Shown: positions 1 to 6,275 of the stretch, in pieces
Layout of the letters: each line of letters starts with the position of its first letter
How positions within the stretch are numbered: the stretch's first letter is position 1
DNA from: Actinomycetes bacterium
Lineage (GTDB): Bacteria > Actinomycetota > CADDZG01 > JAHWKV01
Assembly (NCBI GenBank): GCA_029263035.1
Contig: JAJCYF010000232.1
Location: 1 to 10,573 of the forward strand
DNA length: 10,573 nucleotides
Reading direction: 5' to 3'
Program-made: the position numbers and the translations under genes
The notes under the pieces: generated by a model
The model's database searches: none
The model's input: the letters and a program-made list of their open reading frames with translations, nothing else
Told to the model about the DNA's origin: nothing

Positions 1-582
1 GCCGCTGCCGCCCTCACCGGCGTCGCCGGAGGTCGCTTCGCCGCCGTTGCCCTCGCCGCCTTCGCCGCCATCGGCGTCGCCGCCGGTGCCGCCGTTGCAG
101 CCAGCGCTGTCTGCGTCGGCACCGGTGCCGCTGCCGTCACATGCGCCGTCGCCGCCGTTGCCGCCTGCGCCGCCGCCGCCGTCGCCGCCACCGGTGGTAG
201 CGCCTGCGTAGGCACCACTGCCACCAGCTGCGCCGCCGCCGCCGCCGTCGCCGCCGTTACCGCCGCCGGAACCACCAGCGCCAGCTGCTGCTGCGCCGCC
301 TGCGCCGCCGTTACCGGAGCCGCCTGCTGCTGCGCCGCTGTCGCCGCCGGCTGCGCCGTCGCCGCCTGCGCCGCTTGCGCCACCAGCGCCACCAGCGCCG
401 CTTGCGCCGCCTTCGCCGCCGTCGCCAGCCTCAACGGCCAGCTCGAGGCCGAGCTCGGTGCTGTCGCAGCCGAATCCACCGTCGCCGGTTTCTTCGCAAG
501 TGACATCTGCGTATGCGGTAGGAACCATGAGCGCCGCGAGCATCGCGAGCATCATGAGGGGTCCCATGAGTTTCTTGATCAT
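1..582 (-). CDS. Secreted glycine-rich acidic protein, 3' end outside the window
   Basis: The reverse strand is open for 194 codons from ATG at 582 and leaves the window without a stop. AGGAGGT lies 6 nt before the ATG. Residues 1-25 look like a Sec signal peptide: two lysines at 3-4, a Met/Leu/Ala-rich core, and a likely cut after TAYA (22-25). The mature part starts acidic (Cys29, Cys39). From residue 53 it becomes GGX-type low complexity; I count 73 glycines in residues 53-194 (51%), with Ala, Asp, Asn, Ser, Glu and Thr filling the rest. Another cysteine pair is at 148 and 162. There is no Lys, Arg or His after residue 4, so the visible mature chain is polyanionic. The composition resembles PGRS domains and polyglycine-II proteins, but no PE domain is present. 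Function is unknown; a surface or matrix protein is an inference. No sortase or anchor signal can be judged because the C-terminus is missing. Confidence 0.8.
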   Translation of the reverse strand, partial: MIKKLMGPLMMLAMLAALMVPTAYADVTCEETGDGGFGCDSTELGLELAVEAGDGGEGGASGAGGAGGASGAGGDGAAGGDSGAAAGGSGNGGAGGAAAAGAGGSGGGNGGDGGGGGAAGGSGAYAGATTGGGDGGGGAGGNGGDGACDGSGTGADADSAGCNGGTGGDADGGEGGEGNGGEATSGDAGEGGSG

Positions 583-904
583 CCAACTACCTCCTATTTG
601 ACATGACTTCGTTTTATGGACCTTGCCGCCATTAAAACGAAGGTGCTGCGTGAATGTCGTGTTGACGGTTCGAATACTACTTTATTTTGCTTCAAGGCCA
701 AGACCCCAAAGCAGAATTTTAGAAGTAGACGCCCTTACAGGACCACTGCATATTAAGTGGCCGGCGTTCGGAGTACAAGGTTTTACGGAATGTGGGAAAA
801 GTTAGCCTCCAGGCAAGAACCGAAGGGTGCTCGTTTCCTTTTTTGGCAGCTCTAAGGCTCGGTTAGACTTGACGGGGTGGGCTGAGCGTCGTGGAGGAGA
901 ACTT
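583..904. other. Divergent intergenic region, AT-richer than its surroundings
   Basis: This stretch separates the glycine-rich gene (minus) from rsiG (plus) and should hold the promoters of both. It is visibly less GC-rich than the flanking genes. It contains the perfect inverted repeat at 607-642. A weak sigma70-like match for rsiG is TAGACG (726-731), 17 nt, then CATATT (749-754); I would not rely on it. A GTG at 827 is in frame with rsiG, but it has no good ribosome binding site, so I treat 827-904 as leader. No RNA gene was recognised. Confidence 0.6.
607..642. repeat. Perfect 10-bp inverted repeat upstream of the glycine-rich gene
   Basis: CTTCGTTTTA at 607-616 is the exact reverse complement of TAAAACGAAG at 633-642, with a 16-nt spacer. 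It starts 24 nt upstream of the glycine-rich gene's ATG on the minus strand. It could be a two-site operator, with arm centres 26 bp apart, or a hairpin in the 5' untranslated region close to the Shine-Dalgarno. There is no T-run next to it to suggest a terminator. Confidence 0.55.
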
Positions 905-1441
905 TTGGCGGACAAACGAGATAGACGAGATGACAGAGTCCTTGATCTCGAGTTCCTTGAGAACGTCGAATCGGTGACCACCGCCGATCTGCGGAGCCGC
1001 AGGGACGAGTGCCGCGAGTTGGAGGCCGAGTTTTCGTACGCCCGCCGCCTGCTGCAGGGAAAGGTCGACATCATCGCCGCGGAATTGAAGCGGCGGTCCG
1101 GCGGTGGTGAGCCGGCGATGGGAGACCTGATCAGCCGCCTGCCTTCCATCCTGGCCGACGAGCCCAGAACCGGCGGGGCAACCCGCCTGCTGGAATCCGA
1201 CCTTCCCCGCAACGCAGGAAAGTTCCGCCGGCACACGGAACGCCTGGCCACGGGATTGGCGCACATCGAGACCTCTACGCCGGAAGAGCTGAGCGCAATG
1301 GTGAAGGAGCTGGCAACGGAGGAGCGCAAGGTGTCGGAGGATCGCAGACGGGCCCAGAAGATCATCGACGGGCTTAACGCTGAGCTCGTGCGGCGCTACC
1401 AGAAGGGCGATGAGGATCCCTCGGCTCTTCTGAGCTCCTAA
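905..1441 (+). CDS. rsiG: RsiG-type c-di-GMP-binding anti-sigma factor
   Basis: The TTG start at 905 is chosen because GGAGGAG (893-899) sits 5 nt upstream; this gives 178 residues. In-frame GTG at 827 would add 26 residues without a comparable site. The c-di-GMP signature known from RsiG, E(X)3S(X)2R(X)3Q(X)3D, occurs twice with exact spacing: E40-S44-R47-Q51-D55 and E140-S144-R147-Q151-D155. Each copy lies in a predicted long, charged helix, joined by a Gly/Pro-containing linker (about 65-125). The C-terminus has AELVRRY followed by an acidic tail, as I recall for Streptomyces RsiG. In Streptomyces, RsiG with a bound c-di-GMP dimer sequesters the sporulation sigma factor WhiG. Two motifs in one chain is the Streptomyces-type arrangement; Rubrobacter has one motif and homodimerises. 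The next gene, 6 nt away, is an HD-GYP phosphodiesterase. The family call is firm; the sigma partner is not in the window. Confidence 0.9.
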   Translation: MADKRDRRDDRVLDLEFLENVESVTTADLRSRRDECRELEAEFSYARRLLQGKVDIIAAELKRRSGGGEPAMGDLISRLPSILADEPRTGGATRLLESDLPRNAGKFRRHTERLATGLAHIETSTPEELSAMVKELATEERKVSEDRRRAQKIIDGLNAELVRRYQKGDEDPSALLSS

Positions 1442-1447
1442 GCGCCG

Positions 1448-2230
1448 GTGAACCCCCCAGGCTTCTCGGAGGCGAACGAACCCGTTGCCCGGGTCGAGAC
1501 TCCTGCCGAGTTCGAGACGGAGACCGACTACCGGGCCGAGCTGGAGCGGACCAGATCGCAGCTGCTGGTCTTCGCCCGGGACATGAGCGCGGTCTACCAG
1601 CGCAAAAGGGAACACGAACAGAAGCTGGGCGCCCTGCTCGAGGAGCTGCGGACGGACTATCTGTCAATTGTCGAGACCCTCGCTCTGGTCGTTGAGGCCA
1701 AGGACCAGTACACGGCCAACCATCTGGAACGCTGCAAGCGCTACGGCATCGCCTTAACCAGCCGCATCGATGCCTCGATGATCACCCCGCAGCTGCAGTA
1801 CGGATTCCTTCTTCACGACGTCGGCAAGATCGGCATTCCCGAGGCCATCCTCATGAAGCCCGGGCCGTTGACCCCGGAGGAGATGACGGTGATGCGGACC
1901 CACCCGCTCATCGGGGTTCAGATCGTGGCCCCCATGCGCCGGGTCCTGGACGATGTGACCGTGGAGATCATCCGCCACCATCACGAGAGGTTCGACGGCA
2001 ACGGTTACCCGGACGGACGCAAGGGCTCCGACATCCCGCTGTCGGCCCGTATCTTCAGCGTGGTAGACAGCTTTGATGCCATGACCACCGACCGGCCCTA
2101 TCGAAAGGCGCTGGCGCTGGACGAGGCGCTCACGCGTCTTCGGGCCGAGGCGGGCAGGCAGTTTGATCCGGACGTAGTGGCCGAGTTCGAGCAGCTCATG
2201 CAAAGCATCCAGTCGCCGGAGGACTGGTAG
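1448..2230 (+). CDS. HD-GYP domain c-di-GMP phosphodiesterase
   Basis: The 260-residue protein starts at GTG 1448, only 6 nt after the rsiG stop and without a clear Shine-Dalgarno, which suggests translational coupling. Residues about 25-72 form a charged, probably coiled-coil segment. The HD-GYP domain fills about 73-250 with all hallmark motifs: HDVGKIGIPEAIL (H123, D124), H152 in THPLIG, the HHH cluster at 177-179, DGNGYP (GYP at 186-188), and VVDSFDAMTTDRPYR (D207). HD-GYP enzymes hydrolyse c-di-GMP to pGpG or GMP at a two- or three-metal centre. There is no PAS, GAF, receiver or membrane segment, so the input signal must come through the N-terminal helix or a partner. Because its neighbour is a c-di-GMP-dependent anti-sigma factor, it probably lowers the ligand that keeps that complex together; this is inference. 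Confidence 0.92.
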   Translation: MNPPGFSEANEPVARVETPAEFETETDYRAELERTRSQLLVFARDMSAVYQRKREHEQKLGALLEELRTDYLSIVETLALVVEAKDQYTANHLERCKRYGIALTSRIDASMITPQLQYGFLLHDVGKIGIPEAILMKPGPLTPEEMTVMRTHPLIGVQIVAPMRRVLDDVTVEIIRHHHERFDGNGYPDGRKGSDIPLSARIFSVVDSFDAMTTDRPYRKALALDEALTRLRAEAGRQFDPDVVAEFEQLMQSIQSPEDW

Positions 2231-2273
2231 CCGGACGCACCGGAAATCCCGGCGTTGATGTTAGCGTCGGCGT

Positions 2274-3308
2274 GTGGAGATCCAGGCTCATCCGATAGCG
2301 GATTCGTTCGAAATGCCCGAATGGCGCGGGCTGCTCGAGGCCGACCCCAACCGGCACATCTTTTCGACCCCCGAGTGGAACAGCCTTTGGTGGAACCGGT
2401 TCGGTGAGGGCCGCCAGGAAGGACTTGTGCTGGTCTTTTCGGACCCGGAGCCCGTTGGCCTGGCCCCGCTGACCATCGACCGGACAGAACAGGGCCGCAG
2501 GGTGCGGTTTATGGGGGGCGACGACCTCACCGACTACCAGGGCCCGCTGATCGCCTCTGAACGGCACCGCCCGGCGGTCGCGGAGGCATTCATCAGCTAC
2601 CTGGTCAACGATTTCGACGGGTGGGACTACCTGGAGGCCGGGGGCCTGCCGGTGCCGTTCCACTTCTCGGAGTGGCTGGTAGAGGCTGCCGACCGCCTGA
2701 AGCTCGAGTTCGAGCTGGAGCTCCACGAGCTGACCGCGGTACTCATGCTTCCGGCGAACTGGGACGATTACCTTGCCGGCCTGGGGAAAAAGAAGCGCCA
2801 TGAGCTGGAGCGTAAGACGCGCCGCTTCGAGCGGGAGGCTCCCGATGCGGTGCTGCGCAGCGCGAACGAGCAGACTCTCGAAGCCGACATTGAGGCCTTC
2901 ATTCGCCTCCACAAGACCAGCGCCGGCGAGAAGGGGGAGTTCATGCTCCCCGCTCGCGAGGCCTTTTTCCGGGACATCGCGCACACCTTCCACCCTCTCG
3001 GCTGGCTGGCTCTCGACTTCCTGGAGCTCGACGGCAGACCGCTGGCCGCAACCATCTCTTTTCGTTACGACGGCGTCTTCTATCTGTACAACTCCGCCTA
3101 CGACCTCAGCCTGCGTCAGATATCTCCGGGACTGATCCTGGTTGCCCGTCTGATCCGGAGGTCGATCTCGGAGGGATCCAGGCGTTTCGACTTTCTCCGG
3201 GGCAGGGAACGGTACAAATACGATCTGGGAGCGGAGGCTCTGCCCCTTCACGAGATTTTGATTCGTCACCCTGCCGGGAGGGGCTCGGAGTCCGGACGTT
3301 CCCGCTGA
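2274..3308 (+). CDS. BioF2/CelD-like GNAT-fold acyltransferase
   Basis: This 344-residue soluble protein starts at GTG 2274, 43 nt after the HD-GYP gene. No strong ribosome binding site is visible, so the start is uncertain. It has the layout of the Acetyltransf_6 (BioF2-like, CelD/BcsL) family: an N-terminal TPEWNSLWW segment (32-40), a basic KKKRHELERKTRRFER helix in the middle (172-187), and a second GNAT half with ISFRYDG (261-267), YNSAYD (272-277), the ISPG turn (283-286) and FDFLRG followed by RYKYDLGA (305-320). Relatives are often found in exopolysaccharide or cellulose clusters, where the acceptor is usually unknown. The C-terminal tail after residue 335 is Gly/Ser/Arg-rich and may be disordered. 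Its position behind a c-di-GMP module fits an envelope or polysaccharide role, but the substrate cannot be told from sequence. Confidence 0.75.
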   Translation: MEIQAHPIADSFEMPEWRGLLEADPNRHIFSTPEWNSLWWNRFGEGRQEGLVLVFSDPEPVGLAPLTIDRTEQGRRVRFMGGDDLTDYQGPLIASERHRPAVAEAFISYLVNDFDGWDYLEAGGLPVPFHFSEWLVEAADRLKLEFELELHELTAVLMLPANWDDYLAGLGKKKRHELERKTRRFEREAPDAVLRSANEQTLEADIEAFIRLHKTSAGEKGEFMLPAREAFFRDIAHTFHPLGWLALDFLELDGRPLAATISFRYDGVFYLYNSAYDLSLRQISPGLILVARLIRRSISEGSRRFDFLRGRERYKYDLGAEALPLHEILIRHPAGRGSESGRSR

Positions 3309-3400
3309 AACATCCATAACAACGGGCTTCGGCTACCATTTTCCTAGTAGATAAGACCTGCGTAGTGTTTTCGATCTCCCCAGAATGAAGGGCCCAGGCA

Positions 3401-4750
3401 TTGGCCGTAAGAGACTTTCCCCCGCTCGACCCCGAGGTGTTCCGGCCCGTCCGGCGGGTCGCGATGCTGGTGGTGCACTCCAATCCGCTGGCAGAGCCGG
3501 GTTCCGGCGACGCCGGGGGCATGACGGTGTACGTCCGGCAGATGGCGTACAGCCTGGCCCAACGAGGAATCGAGGTGGACATCTTCACCCGGCGGAACTC
3601 GCCCGGCTCCGAGACCGAGGTGATGCTGCGGCCGGGGGTTCGTGTGATCCAGGTGGAGGCGGGGGCTCCCGACCTCAACAAGGAGCAGATACCCGCTTAT
3701 CTGCCCGAGTTCAGTGCCAACCTGCTCAAGCTAGTCGAAGATTCCGGCCTCGTTTACGACGTGGTCCACAGCCACTACTGGCTCTCGGGTCGGGTAGCCG
3801 CCATTGTCAGTGCCCGCTGGGAGGTTCCCTTCGTCCACACCTTTCACACCCTGGGAAGGGAGAAGAACCGGGCCCGGCGGCCGGGAGATCTCATGGAGCC
3901 CGAGTTCCGTCTGGACGGTGAAGCCCGCGTCATCGCCGATGCCTGCGCCATAGTCGCCAGCACGGTAGAGGAACGCAAGGCTCTGATTGATCTCTACTCG
4001 GCGCACCCGGAGCGGATCCATCTAATTCCACCGGGCGTGGACCACGCCACCTTTCGTCCGGACGACCGCGAGGCTGCGAAGGCGGCCCTCGGGCTCGCCG
4101 GAAAGAAGGTCATGCTCTTCGTCGGCCGGCTGCAGCCGCTCAAGGCGGCCGACATTGCCGTCGAGGCCCTCGGACACCTGGTGCGCTGGGGCCGGGTGAG
4201 CCTGGAGGAGGTCCGGCTGCTGATCATCGGAGGTTCCAGTGGCCCCTCCGGCTCCGGGGAGACAAAGAGACTGGCTCAACGCGTCGAGGAGCTCGGGCTG
4301 GGTGAGGCGGTTCAGTTCATACCCGCCCAGGCCCACGACCGGCTGCCCGGCTACTACCAGGCAGCCGATGTGTGCCTGGTTCCCTCGTATACCGAGTCGT
4401 TCGGTCTGGTTGCCCTGGAGGCCCAGGCTTCGGGGGTGCCGGTGGTCGGATCGGCGGTCGGCGGGCTCAAGGCCATCGTCCGGCACGGCCAGACCGGTTT
4501 TCTGGTATCCCCCGGAGCATCCGAGTCGTTCGCCGAACGGGCTTGGATGGTTTTGTCGGACCCCCGCCTGTCGGAGAGCATGGGCCGGCTTGCGGTTTGC
4601 TCCTCCGGGGATTTTGCGTGGGACCGCTCGGCCGGCGAGCTGCACGACCTGTACACCGCGGGCTCGCGCAGCAACGACTGTTCTCCCTCTTCGATGTGGA
4701 GCGGGAAGAAACCTTTCGGGTCGCGAACAATTGTCCTGAAGCGGTCTTGA
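3401..4750 (+). CDS. mshA: MshA-like GT4 glycosyltransferase (D-inositol-3-phosphate glycosyltransferase)
   Basis: MshA transfers GlcNAc from UDP-GlcNAc to 1L-myo-inositol 1-phosphate (often named 3-phosphate), the first step of mycothiol synthesis. The 449-residue sequence has the GT-B fold signatures: HSNPLAEPGSGDAGGMTVYV (26-45), HSHYWLSG (123-130), VHTFHTLGREKN (145-156), IPPGVD (209-214), FVGRLQPLKAAD (240-251) and the E-x7-E motif (E332, E340). K94, Y126, T147 and R176 fall where I recall inositol-phosphate contacts in C. glutamicum MshA. The Asn normally found in GGMNVY is Thr42 here. The last 30 or so residues (from about 420) are Ser/Lys-rich and unlike known MshA tails. The start is uncertain: TTG 3401 gives the listed length, while GTG 3434 and ATG 3464 are alternatives. 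proC downstream also fits the mycobacterial neighbourhood. Another GT4 specificity is possible. Confidence 0.75.
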   Translation: MAVRDFPPLDPEVFRPVRRVAMLVVHSNPLAEPGSGDAGGMTVYVRQMAYSLAQRGIEVDIFTRRNSPGSETEVMLRPGVRVIQVEAGAPDLNKEQIPAYLPEFSANLLKLVEDSGLVYDVVHSHYWLSGRVAAIVSARWEVPFVHTFHTLGREKNRARRPGDLMEPEFRLDGEARVIADACAIVASTVEERKALIDLYSAHPERIHLIPPGVDHATFRPDDREAAKAALGLAGKKVMLFVGRLQPLKAADIAVEALGHLVRWGRVSLEEVRLLIIGGSSGPSGSGETKRLAQRVEELGLGEAVQFIPAQAHDRLPGYYQAADVCLVPSYTESFGLVALEAQASGVPVVGSAVGGLKAIVRHGQTGFLVSPGASESFAERAWMVLSDPRLSESMGRLAVCSSGDFAWDRSAGELHDLYTAGSRSNDCSPSSMWSGKKPFGSRTIVLKRS

Positions 4751-4956
4751 CGCCCCCGTGCGGGGTCGGTAACTTGTCCGAGTCGCACGCAGTCAGGTAG
4801 ACCTCCGGCAGCGAAGCGTTCCCCTAGAGAGCAGAGCGAATCCTCGTTGGTCTCTCGTCTTTGAAGGTTCCGGCCTGCAACGACGTGGATTGGGCGGGAA
4901 GGCACTGAGTCGAAGGGATCGTGGTTGCCGGGAAAAGCTAGATCGTTGTGGGACAC

Positions 4957-5043
4957 GCAGGGCCCAAGATGCCGTAAGGGAGTACCAAGCTGTGTTCGGG
5001 GAAGTGCGCAGATTGGTGTGACTCGAGGTATCTCGGGCCCTGC
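4957..5043. repeat. 9-bp inverted repeat GCAGGGCCC / GGGCCCTGC
   Basis: GCAGGGCCC (4957-4965) and GGGCCCTGC (5035-5043) are perfect reverse complements 69 nt apart; AAG and CTC beside them add two more pairs around an A-C mismatch. The left arm is preceded by GGGACAC at 4950-4956, the same heptamer that begins the larger inverted repeat downstream, so the two may be related. Part of the match is the palindrome GGGCCC, which weakens its significance. Confidence 0.35.
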
Positions 5044-5277
5044 ACCTTTTTTGGGGCCGCCCGCCAGAGTGGGAATAAATCTGTATCGCGGACCTTGACC
5101 CCCCGCGGGGAACGCCGGTAGTTTGCCAGTATCCCGAGCGATACCGGGGACCGGCAGCGGATCCTTGAGGTTGCTCATCCCAAGGCCGAAACCTTGTCGG
5201 CGCACCGGAGACCGGGGCGTCCACAGGTAGTACAGCCTTCGAGCTCCTTGAGCGATCGCAAAGGCCCCAGGGATTGC

Positions 5278-5415
5278 TCGGGACACTTTTAGGGCTCAGG
5301 GAAATAAGGTTGCGCGGCCCCTGCACCCTGCTGAATGCCACCGGTGCAAAACGGTGGCCGGCAAGGTGCGGCCGGGTTGTGTGGCCCTAAATCCTGAGCC
5401 TTAAATGTGTCCCGA
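5278..5415. repeat. 138-bp element bounded by 23-nt imperfect inverted repeats (MITE-like or structured RNA)
   Basis: The 23 nt at 5278-5300 (starts TCGGGACAC, ends GGCTCAGG) are the reverse complement of 5393-5415 (starts CCTGAGCC, ends GTGTCCCGA) except for one T-T mismatch and one G-T wobble position. Inside, two nested stems are possible: CTGCACC (5321-5327) with GGTGCGG (5365-5371), and GCCACCG (5337-5343) with CGGTGGC (5352-5358) around an 8-nt loop. The whole element could therefore fold into one long branched hairpin. It ends 28 nt before the chosen proC start and covers the alternative ATG at 5405. Either a miniature inverted-repeat element or a cis-acting RNA before proC would explain it. 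No riboswitch family was recognised. Confidence 0.7.
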
Positions 5416-5443
5416 TCCGGCCGGGGTCTGGAATACTGCCGCA

Positions 5444-6268
5444 ATGGACAACGACCGCAACGTAGCCGTCCTCGGTGCCGGCAAGATGGGCGAGATCCTG
5501 GCTGCAGGCATGGTGCGCTCCGGTGCCAGGACCGCGGGCCAGATCCTCATTGCCGACGCCGTCGAGGACCGGGCCAGGCAGGTGGGGACCCGCCATGGAT
5601 TTTCGATAGCCGGCACCAATCGAGCAGCTGTGCAGGACGCGGGTGTCGTGGTGCTGGCGGTCAAGCCCAAGGACATCGGAGGCCTGTCGGCCGAGATCGC
5701 TCCTGTCCTGGGTCGGTCACACCTGGTCGTATCGATCGCGGCCGGAATAACCACCGGCACCCTGGAGAGTGGCCTGGGCACGGGGGTGGCCGTTGTCAGG
5801 GCCATGCCCAACGCTGCATCGTCGGTTGGTGAAGGCATCACCGCCATCTGCCCCGGATCGACGGCAAACAAAGGACACCTCGAACGGGCACGCGAGCTGT
5901 TGGAGGGCGTGGGCCCGGTAATTTCCGTCGACGAATCCCTTATTGACGCGGTTACGGCAGTTTCCGGTTCCGGGCCTGCGTACTTCGCGTTGTTCGCCGA
6001 GGCACTGGTGGACGCCGGTGTCACGGTGGGCCTGCCCCGGGACGTGTCCGCCCGGCTGGTGGCTCAAACCATGCGCGGGACTGCAGCGCTGGTTACCCAG
6101 GGGGGGATGGAGCCGGCCGAGGTCCGGGAAGCGGTCACCTCTCCGGGAGGCACCACCGCGATGGCGATCCGTGAGCTGGAGCGAGCCGGACTCCGTGCCG
6201 GCGTGCTGAACGCGGTGCAGGCGGCCTTCGACCGGGCCAAAGGCCTGGGTGGAGCCGGCCGGCAATAA
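5444..6268 (+). CDS. proC: Pyrroline-5-carboxylate reductase
   Basis: ProC catalyses the last step of proline synthesis, reducing 1-pyrroline-5-carboxylate with NAD(P)H in the cytoplasm. From ATG 5444 the protein has 274 residues, the usual length. The Rossmann motif VAVLGAGKMGE lies near the N-terminus, followed by VVLAVKP and VRAMPN. The C-terminal dimerisation domain has the signature AVSGSGPAYF and the SPGGTTAMAIRELE motif. ATG 5405 would add 13 residues that are not part of the family fold and lies inside the right arm of the inverted repeat, so 5444 is preferred, although its Shine-Dalgarno is weak. The downstream order, helix-turn-helix gene then bS22, is conserved in actinobacteria. 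A GC-rich repeat (GAGCCGGC at 6252 and 6269) spans its stop codon. Confidence 0.95.
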   Translation: MDNDRNVAVLGAGKMGEILAAGMVRSGARTAGQILIADAVEDRARQVGTRHGFSIAGTNRAAVQDAGVVVLAVKPKDIGGLSAEIAPVLGRSHLVVSIAAGITTGTLESGLGTGVAVVRAMPNAASSVGEGITAICPGSTANKGHLERARELLEGVGPVISVDESLIDAVTAVSGSGPAYFALFAEALVDAGVTVGLPRDVSARLVAQTMRGTAALVTQGGMEPAEVREAVTSPGGTTAMAIRELERAGLRAGVLNAVQAAFDRAKGLGGAGRQ

Positions 6269-6275
6269 GAGCCGG

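Larger units (their letters stand above)
4751..5443. other. Gene-free region rich in inverted repeats between mshA and proC
   Basis: I see no convincing gene here. The minus-strand open frames that cross it have no recognisable domain, no clear ribosome binding site and a composition full of Arg/Ser/Pro, typical of antisense frames in GC-rich DNA. The region contains a long inverted repeat (5278-5415), a 9-bp inverted repeat (4957-4965 with 5035-5043), a GTATC/GATAC hairpin at 5133-5148, and a short CCCC/GGGG hairpin just after the mshA stop that lacks a T-run. The motif GGGACAC followed by AGGGCYCA occurs at 4950 and at 5280. A GGCCC(C)TGCACC string recurs at 5036 and 5316. This could be a decayed mobile-element region or one or more structured RNAs. 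It does not show RNase P RNA, tmRNA or tRNA signatures. Confidence 0.6.

Noticed and set aside
1..430. A CRISPR-like or tandem DNA repeat array
   Set aside because: There are no constant repeats with unique spacers. The GCC-rich pattern is explained by Gly, Ala and Asp codons of one minus-strand frame with a signal peptide and ribosome binding site.
1..605. Plus-strand open frame across the same region (Ala/Val/Cys-rich)
   Set aside because: It is the antisense shadow of the Gly-rich gene, has no identifiable start, and its C-terminal part is His/Glu-rich nonsense over the signal-peptide region.
667..675. GGTTCGAAT as a tRNA T-loop
   Set aside because: No acceptor stem, anticodon arm or CCA-proximal pairing could be found around it.
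827..904. N-terminal extension of RsiG from GTG 827
   Set aside because: The TTG at 905 has a much better ribosome binding site, and the extra 26 residues are not part of the recognised family.
4354..5341. Long minus-strand open frames over the mshA end and the gene-free region
   Set aside because: They overlap a well-supported gene or lack domains, ribosome binding sites and plausible composition.
4751..5443. RNase P RNA or tmRNA in the gap before proC
   Set aside because: The conserved signatures of these RNAs, such as GAGGAAAGTC for RNase P or a tRNA-like end for tmRNA, are absent on both strands as far as I can read.
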